Positions 1 to 4,274 of a stretch of 10,766 nucleotides of DNA are shown one piece after another. Under the pieces are notes generated by a model. The model did not search any database, had not been told where the DNA came from, and saw only the letters and a program-made list of their open reading frames with translations. The stretch spans positions 1 through 10,766 of the forward strand of contig JAQCNN010000233.1 of the NCBI GenBank assembly GCA_028275005.1, written 5' to 3'. Position numbers and translations under genes: made by a program. Each line of letters starts with the position of its first letter. Within the stretch, counting starts at the first letter, position 1. The stretch is from Salinirussus sp. GTDB lineage: Archaea > Halobacteriota > Halobacteria > Halobacteriales > Haloarculaceae.

Positions 1-95
1 ACCGCCTCGTCGACGGTCGTCGCCAGCGCCGAGGCCGGCGTCGGGATTCCGGCGTCCGCGAACACTTCCTTTGCCTGATACTCGTGTAGTTTCAT
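1..95 (-). CDS. sucC: Succinyl-CoA synthetase (ADP-forming) beta subunit, N-terminal fragment
   Basis: Only the first 31 codons are inside the window; the gene runs off the left edge. The translation starts MKLHEYQAKEVFADAGIPTP, the hallmark N-terminus of the succinate-CoA ligase beta subunit: an 'HEYQAKE' helix followed by 'GIP.P' at the start of the ATP-grasp fold. The family joins succinate and CoA at the cost of a nucleotide triphosphate, or runs in reverse in the TCA cycle, as a cytoplasmic complex with the alpha subunit SucD, usually encoded next to it. The ATG at 93-95 is the natural start because the conserved motif begins there. The gene lies 69 nt downstream of the small membrane-protein gene on the same strand. 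No clear TATA box sits 26-27 nt upstream of the ATG, so its promoter is unresolved. The identification is firm despite the short length. Confidence 0.9.
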   Translation of the reverse strand, partial: MKLHEYQAKEVFADAGIPTPASALATTVDEA

Positions 96-164
96 TGCTG
101 ACGCTTCCGGTAGTTTCAGCGTAGCCCTGTTAGGAGTATCGGAACGGCCGCCGCGAGCCAACTG

Positions 165-443
165 TCAGGCTGTCCGGGGTGTCGCGTCGGGGTCGTCGGC
201 CCGCCACCGCAGGACGGCAACCCCGGCGAGGAGGACAGCCTGGTGTAGGACCCCCGCTGTGACGAACGTGGCGGCGGCCGCCGCGGCCGCGAGCGATGTC
301 GTCACCCCGCCGACCAGAAGGACCGCGAGCACAGCCAGCGCCGTAACCACCCCCTGTCGGACCGCGTGCCTGGCCTCGGCACGGAGCAGGCCCAGGACCG
401 GCTTCGTCTGTACGTCACTGTCGGTCAGTGCGCCAAAGCACAT
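165..443 (-). CDS. Small two-helix membrane protein of unknown function
   Basis: This 92-residue protein belongs to no family I recognise. It has a short polar N-terminus (residues 1-30, with basic residues at R21, R25, H26 and R29), a first hydrophobic helix at about 31-50, a run of seven alanines at about 52-58, a second hydrophobic helix at about 59-79, and a charged tail containing R79, R81, D83, D84 and D86. This suggests a helical hairpin in the cytoplasmic membrane with both ends inside. The ATG at 441-443 is supported by a TATA-like TAAGTA centred about 26 nt upstream, fitting a leaderless transcript. The gene is divergent from the sirtuin gene and co-directional with sucC. The Ala run comes from a GC-rich repeat of gcg/gcc codons. 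A spurious frame is possible in GC-rich DNA, but the two clean hydrophobic segments and the promoter argue that it is real. Confidence 0.65.
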   Translation of the reverse strand: MCFGALTDSDVQTKPVLGLLRAEARHAVRQGVVTALAVLAVLLVGGVTTSLAAAAAAATFVTAGVLHQAVLLAGVAVLRWRADDPDATPRTA

Positions 444-465
444 ACAGATGTGTGGAGACTACAGA

Positions 466-471
466 TACTTA
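466..471 (-). promoter_or_regulatory. TATA-like element for the small membrane protein gene
   Basis: Read on the minus strand this is TAAGTA, in a locally AT-richer patch. Its centre is about 25-26 nt upstream of the ATG at 443, the distance expected when transcription starts at or next to the start codon. No Shine-Dalgarno-like sequence is present. Confidence 0.5.
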
Positions 472-485
472 GTTCGTCCGCGCTC

Positions 486-499
486 GCCGGCCGGCCGGC
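486..499. repeat. Perfect 14-nt GC palindrome upstream of the sirtuin TATA element
   Basis: GCCGGCCGGCCGGC is its own reverse complement. It ends 7 nt before the TTTTGA element of the sirtuin promoter, in the divergent region between two genes. It could be a regulator site, or simply low-complexity GC sequence made of CCGG repeats. Confidence 0.4.
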
Positions 500-506
500 A
501 GCACCG

Positions 507-512
507 TTTTGA
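507..512 (+). promoter_or_regulatory. TATA-like element for the sirtuin gene
   Basis: TTTTGA is centred about 26 nt upstream of the ATG at 536 in otherwise GC-rich sequence. This supports leaderless transcription from the 536 start. It argues against the upstream TTG at 509, which would lie inside the promoter element. Confidence 0.55.
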
Positions 513-535
513 GGCGTCGGTGTCGACCACCGTGT

Positions 536-1297
536 ATGGACGACCCGACAGAGTCGCTCGCGGCGGCCATCACCGGGGCCGACCACGTGGTGGCGCTCAC
601 AGGGGCCGGTGTGAGCACCGCCTCGGGGATCCCCTCATTTCGTGGCGCGGACGGGATCTGGGGGACGGAGTTCGACCCCGCTGACTTCCGGTACTCGCGG
701 TTCCAGGCCGACCCTGAGGGCTTTTGGGCGGAGCGGCTGGAGCTGTCCGCGCGGATGTTCCCCGACGACGTCGCGCCGAATGCCGCTCACGAGGCGCTGG
801 CCGAACTCGAACGGAGAGGACAGCTCGACGCCCTCCTCACCCAGAACACCGACGGCCTCCACCAGTCGGCGGGCTCGGGGTCGGTGCTCGAACTCCACGG
901 CAACAGCCGCCGGGTTACCTGCCAGGACTGTGGCACCCGGCTGGATGCCGACCCCGTCGAGGAGCGGGCCCACGACGGGGAGCTCCCGCCGGAGTGTTCC
1001 TGTGGCGGTGTCCTCAAACCCGACACCGTCCTGTTCGGGGAGCAGTTGCCGACGGACACCCTCAAGCAGGCACGACAGCACGCCCACGAGGCCGATGTCT
1101 TTCTGGCCGTCGGCTCCTCGCTGACCGTCGAGCCTGCGGCGTCACTGCCACGGGTCGCGGCTCGGACGGGGGCCCGGCTCGCGCTCGTGAATCTCGCGGA
1201 AACGCCGGTCACTGACCGGGCAGACGACGATATCCGGGCGGACGTCACCGAGGCCCTGCCGGAGATAGCCGCTACAGTTCGACGCCGCTTGGAATAA
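536..1297 (+). CDS. Sir2-family NAD-dependent protein deacylase (sirtuin)
   Basis: A 253-residue, single-domain cytoplasmic sirtuin. The family removes acyl groups from lysine using NAD+, giving nicotinamide and O-acyl-ADP-ribose. Visible landmarks in order: the NAD-binding GAGVSTASGIPSFRG at 23-37; TQNTDGLHQSAG at 102-113; the catalytic His in ELHGN (H121); a four-Cys zinc site at C129, C132, C154 and C156; KPDTVLFGE at 161-169; GSSLTVEP at 193-200; and LVNL at 217-220. In the acyl-specificity helix the sequence is F63-W64-A65-E66-R67, so the Arg of the Tyr-x-x-Arg signature of desuccinylase-type sirtuins is present but the Tyr is Trp. Length is normal for prokaryotic sirtuins. ATG 536 is chosen over TTG 509 because of the TATA-like element and because family N-termini fit it. 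The stop overlaps the convergent downstream gene by 26 nt. Confidence 0.95.
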   Translation: MDDPTESLAAAITGADHVVALTGAGVSTASGIPSFRGADGIWGTEFDPADFRYSRFQADPEGFWAERLELSARMFPDDVAPNAAHEALAELERRGQLDALLTQNTDGLHQSAGSGSVLELHGNSRRVTCQDCGTRLDADPVEERAHDGELPPECSCGGVLKPDTVLFGEQLPTDTLKQARQHAHEADVFLAVGSSLTVEPAASLPRVAARTGARLALVNLAETPVTDRADDDIRADVTEALPEIAATVRRRLE

Positions 1298-1694
1298 GAC
1301 TGTGCTGGCGCAGGAGGCTCCCCTCCTCGTCGTAGACCAGCAGTGTCCCCTGCTCGTAGACGATAGTCTCGTCGGCTGGTCGGCCGATCCGGACGGCGTA
1401 CGTGCCCTCGGCCTCCCGGGCCGCGTTGACAACGGAGAGGAGTTCGGTCGCCTCCCCGTTTACCTCCAGGAGGTACTCTCCGGTGAGGCGTCGTGTCAGG
1501 CTCAGAACACCGGTCGTGTCCGGGTCGTCGACCGGGCCCTGGAGCCGGAGGATAACGTCGACGTCCTCCGCGGCGGGGACACCGTCGTCCGATAGCCGCT
1601 CGGCGAGTGTGCCCGCCGGGCCGTCGAAGGTGATAGATACAGCTGGCGGGTCGCGCGTCGGGTCTGTCTCGACAGTGAAGTGGTCACGCCTCAT
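1272..1694 (-). CDS. Haloarchaeal conserved protein, DUF5793-like
   Basis: A 140-residue acidic, soluble protein with no signal peptide or membrane helix. From memory it resembles the haloarchaeal family labelled DUF5793: N-terminus MRRDHFTVE, a central 'D-V-x-L-R-L-Q-G-P-V-D-D-P' stretch at 46-58, T-G-V-x-S-L-T-R-R-L-T-G at 61-72, and the C-terminus LLRQHSLIPSGVEL. The family assignment was not checked. The protein looks like a small alpha/beta domain; no catalytic motif is evident and I cannot assign a function. It is transcribed toward the sirtuin, and the last 26 nt of the two genes overlap on opposite strands. Upstream of its ATG (1692-1694) I see no good TATA element at the usual distance. 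Confidence 0.8.
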   Translation of the reverse strand: MRRDHFTVETDPTRDPPAVSITFDGPAGTLAERLSDDGVPAAEDVDVILRLQGPVDDPDTTGVLSLTRRLTGEYLLEVNGEATELLSVVNAAREAEGTYAVRIGRPADETIVYEQGTLLVYDEEGSLLRQHSLIPSGVEL

Positions 1695-1801
1695 CCGATA
1701 CTCGACTGTACGTTGCCCGCGGGCATGAACGTAACGCCGGTCGGACGGTGCGAGCCCGGCTGGCCCACGGTCACGGCCGTTGCGGTGGCCGCGGTCGCCG
1801 G

Positions 1802-1826
1802 CGGCTCACCCCCGGGCTGTGAGCCG
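1802..1826. promoter_or_regulatory. 8-bp inverted repeat next to the promoter of the seven-helix membrane protein
   Basis: The arms CGGCTCAC (1802-1809) and GTGAGCCG (1819-1826) are perfect reverse complements separated by 9 nt. The right arm ends 5 nt before the TATA-like element at 1832-1837. A dyad in this position fits an operator for a dimeric regulator acting near the TFB recognition element. It could also form a small RNA hairpin if transcribed from elsewhere. Confidence 0.45.
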
Positions 1827-1831
1827 ACAGC

Positions 1832-1837
1832 TTTTAT
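1832..1837 (+). promoter_or_regulatory. TATA-like element for the seven-helix membrane protein gene
   Basis: TTTTAT in GC-rich surroundings, centred about 26-27 nt upstream of the ATG at 1861. This matches a leaderless haloarchaeal promoter and fixes the start codon of the downstream gene. Confidence 0.6.
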
Positions 1838-1860
1838 TCGTCGCCCCTCGCCGGGGTGGT

Positions 1861-2535
1861 ATGTGGGCCCGCTCGGAGTACGCCGGCGAACTCGCCGTGC
1901 TGTCGACGTGGCTGTGTGCGCTGTTGCCCTGGTCGGTGACCCTGTTCTCCCCACCGGAGCTCACGGCCATCACCCTCCGGTTTGTCCCGCTACGGCTGCT
2001 GTCTATCCTGGGGGCCGAGCTCCCCGGCGAACGCCCGGTTCTGTTCGTCTGGCAGGTGCCCGGCTTCGTCGCCACCCCCGGGGAGACGCTGGCCGCGGTG
2101 GCGTGGCTGGCCGGCAGCGCTGGCTTTCTCGTCCCGCTCGGGCTGAGTGTGGGCTACTATCTCCGGGACGACCGGGTAGAGCGGCGGTTCACACCGCGAC
2201 TCACCTTCGGGCTGGCCGCCGCGAGTGTCGGACTCGTCATCGCCACGGCGCTTGCTGTGGGGCTGTCCGGCGACCTGCTGGCCCTGCTGGCGGCGGCCGC
2301 AGTCACCCCGCTCGTGGCCGGGCTGGTCGACCACCGCAGAGCGCCGGGTGCGGGCCGTACCCGGACGTACGGCGACCCGGTTCGCGCGCTCGGCCTGCTG
2401 CTGCTCGTGGCGGGGCTTGTCCTGCTGGTCCCGCTCTGGCAACACTGGCAGGCGACCGCGGGGACGACCGTCCCGGTCGGGATACTCTTCCAGCTCGGCT
2501 TTGGGCTCGTCCTCCTGCGGACCGAGCGGGTCTGA
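1861..2535 (+). CDS. Haloarchaeal multi-spanning membrane protein of unknown function
   Basis: A 224-residue hydrophobic protein starting MWARSEYAGELAVLSTWLCA. I count about seven membrane segments, roughly 10-30, 36-52, 74-100, 114-135, 137-157, 175-193 and 203-220. Short charged loops separate them (LRDDRVERR at 101-109; DHRRAPGAGRTRTY at 157-170). Such proteins are widespread in haloarchaea under uncharacterised labels; it may belong to TIGR04206 or DUF7549, but I am unsure of the label. No enzymatic motif is seen. The ATG at 1861 is preferred over the in-frame ATG at 1780 because of the TATA element 26-27 nt upstream and because the conserved-looking N-terminus begins here. It lies 92 nt before the pilus ATPase gene on the same strand, but that gene has its own promoter-like element, so a functional link is not established. 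Confidence 0.75.
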   Translation: MWARSEYAGELAVLSTWLCALLPWSVTLFSPPELTAITLRFVPLRLLSILGAELPGERPVLFVWQVPGFVATPGETLAAVAWLAGSAGFLVPLGLSVGYYLRDDRVERRFTPRLTFGLAAASVGLVIATALAVGLSGDLLALLAAAAVTPLVAGLVDHRRAPGAGRTRTYGDPVRALGLLLLVAGLVLLVPLWQHWQATAGTTVPVGILFQLGFGLVLLRTERV

Positions 2536-2581
2536 ACCGTCGGTGTCGGCCCGCTGTTGGCGTCCCGGAACGGGCAGGCAG

Positions 2582-2587
2582 TATAAG
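2582..2587 (+). promoter_or_regulatory. TATA box for the pilB-pilC operon
   Basis: TATAAG stands out in the 92-nt gap before pilB. A start site 26-27 nt downstream would fall near 2611, giving a short leader of about 17 nt before the ATG at 2628. The leader contains an A-run just before the ATG and no Shine-Dalgarno motif. Unlike the other promoters in this window, the spacing implies a short untranslated leader. Confidence 0.6.
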
Positions 2588-2627
2588 TAGCTGGCCGAGT
2601 AACTCGCATCCACTGCGACGAAAAACG

Positions 2628-4274
2628 ATGGCACAGGGCACAGCGGACAGGGACGGACCCCTCGGCGGGATCCGAGGCTGGCTCGCACAGACCGCCCGGG
2701 TGTTGAGCGGGTCGACGATGACGGTCACCGAGTACGACCCAAAACGCCACGACCGATTGGTCAGCTTCGACGGGCTCGACGGCTACGAGGAACTCGACCG
2801 CTACTGGCTGAACGCCCCCTTTGCCTTTGCCTCGGTCAACTACGACCCCGAGGAGAGCGAACACTACTACCACGTCGTCGAGCCGGCGCTGTCTGACCTA
2901 GAGCGGCGGCTGCTCGACCGGCTGTTCGACGAGGTCCGCGACCCCCTGCTGTACCGCGAGGACGTCGCCGAGGACCCCGAAGCCGCACTCCGGGAGGAGC
3001 TGCACGAACGCCTCGAGGAGTACGGTGTCAGCGTCGCCGAGGAGTCGTTCTACCGGCTGTTTTACTACCTCTACCGGGCCTTCCAGGGGTACGGCAAGCT
3101 CGACCCGTTGATGCACGACCCCCACATCGAGGATATCTCCTGTGACGGGCCGGGGTTGCCGGTGTTCATCTACCACGACCAGTACACCGACATCGAGACC
3201 AGCGTGACCTACGACCGCGAGGAACTCGACAACTTCGTGATCCAACTCGCCCAGCAGTCGGGCCGGCATATCTCGGTCTCGGACCCGGTCGTCTCCACGA
3301 CGCTGCCAGAGGGCTCCCGGGTCGAACTCGCACTCGGCGAGGAGGTCACCCCGAAGGGCTCGGCCTACACCATCCGGAAGTACGCCGACGAGCCCTTTAC
3401 GCCGATCGACCTGCTGGAGTACGGCACCTTCAGCGTCCGGATGCTCGCCTATCTCTGGCTGGCTATCGAACACAACAAGTCGCTGATCTTCGCCGGCGGC
3501 ACGGCGGCCGGAAAGACAACGTCGATGAACGCGGTCTCGATGTTCATCCCGCCCCGCTCGAAGGTGCTGACTATCGAGGACACCCGTGAGCTGTCGCTGT
3601 ACCACGACAACTGGCTGTCCTCGGTGACCCGCGAGCGGGTCGGCGAGGGTGACATCGCGATGTACGACCTGCTGCGGTCGGCGCTGCGACACCGGCCGGA
3701 GTATATCATCGTCGGCGAGGTCAGAGGTGAGGAGGCGATCACCCTCTTTCAGGCCATGAACACCGGCCACACGACCTTCTCGACGCTGCACGCCGACTCC
3801 GTCCAGACCGTTATCAACCGCTTGGAGAACGAGCCGATCAACGTCCCCCGACCGATGGTCATCTCGCTCGATATCCTCTGTGTGCAGGTGCTCGGCCGGA
3901 CGGACGACGAGCGGGTTCGCCGCGCAAAGACCGTCGCGGAGATCGAGGGGATCGACCAGCGGACCGGCGAACTCGACTACGCCAACGCCTACAGTTGGAA
4001 CGCCACCGCCGACACCTTCTCGGAGAGTAACTCCGGGCTCATGGAGGAGGTCCGCGAGGAGAACGGCTGGAGTGAGTCCAGACTCCTCCAGGAGTTGAAA
4101 AACCGACGCCGATTTCTCCGGTATCTCAGGCGTGAGGGGATCACCGACTACCGCCGCTTCACGGCGATGGTCAACAAGTACTACGCCGACCAGGAGGCGG
4201 TGCTCTCGCGGATCGACCGCGCCGGCCTCGAGGAGTCCGAGACCGACGCGCCAGACATCCGGCCCCAGGGATGA
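2628..4274 (+). CDS. pilB: Archaeal type II/IV secretion system (type IV pilus-like) assembly ATPase
   Basis: A 548-residue cytoplasmic hexameric ATPase of the GspE/PilB/TadA superfamily, which drives pilin assembly through the inner-membrane platform protein. Motifs in order: Walker A GGTAAGKTT at 290-298 (Lys296), the Asp box LTIEDTREL at 314-322, Walker B YIIVGEVRGEEA at 359-370, and the His box GHTTFSTLHADS at 380-391. Residues 1-240 hold the acidic N-terminal domain (about 40-170) and the start of the PAS-like linker domain. A basic C-terminal helix (KNRRRFLRYLRREG, 491-504) precedes an acidic tail. Walker A has Ala295 where Ser is more usual. ATG 2628 fits the TATA box at 2582; ATG 2718 is an alternative, and the open frame further upstream is antisense-like or overlaps the previous gene. 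The start of pilC overlaps its stop as ATGA. The symbol is family-level; haloarchaea carry several paralogues. Confidence 0.92.
   Translation: MAQGTADRDGPLGGIRGWLAQTARVLSGSTMTVTEYDPKRHDRLVSFDGLDGYEELDRYWLNAPFAFASVNYDPEESEHYYHVVEPALSDLERRLLDRLFDEVRDPLLYREDVAEDPEAALREELHERLEEYGVSVAEESFYRLFYYLYRAFQGYGKLDPLMHDPHIEDISCDGPGLPVFIYHDQYTDIETSVTYDREELDNFVIQLAQQSGRHISVSDPVVSTTLPEGSRVELALGEEVTPKGSAYTIRKYADEPFTPIDLLEYGTFSVRMLAYLWLAIEHNKSLIFAGGTAAGKTTSMNAVSMFIPPRSKVLTIEDTRELSLYHDNWLSSVTRERVGEGDIAMYDLLRSALRHRPEYIIVGEVRGEEAITLFQAMNTGHTTFSTLHADSVQTVINRLENEPINVPRPMVISLDILCVQVLGRTDDERVRRAKTVAEIEGIDQRTGELDYANAYSWNATADTFSESNSGLMEEVREENGWSESRLLQELKNRRRFLRYLRREGITDYRRFTAMVNKYYADQEAVLSRIDRAGLEESETDAPDIRPQG

Noticed and set aside
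96..164. Possible promoter or hairpin before sucC
   Set aside because: GCTGA and TCAGC arms and a weak AT-containing patch are present, but neither the spacing to the ATG nor the strength is convincing.
268..295. GC-rich gcg/gcc repeat in the small membrane protein gene
   Set aside because: Looks like a NotI-like palindromic repeat but simply encodes the alanine run between or within the two membrane helices.
509..535. TTG start for the sirtuin nine codons upstream
   Set aside because: The codon lies inside the TATA-like element, and the extra residues are Arg/Cys/Pro-rich and unlike sirtuin N-termini.
1691..1727. Eleven-codon minus-strand peptide overlapping the DUF5793-like start as ATGA
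   Set aside because: It would be a tidy upstream coupled leader, but it has no ribosome-binding or promoter signal and no known counterpart; chance is more likely.
1680..2627. Upstream in-frame extension of pilB by 316 codons
   Set aside because: The extension runs through the seven-helix membrane protein gene in another frame, is Arg/Pro/Ala-rich, and lies upstream of the TATA box at 2582; the recognisable ATPase begins after 2628.
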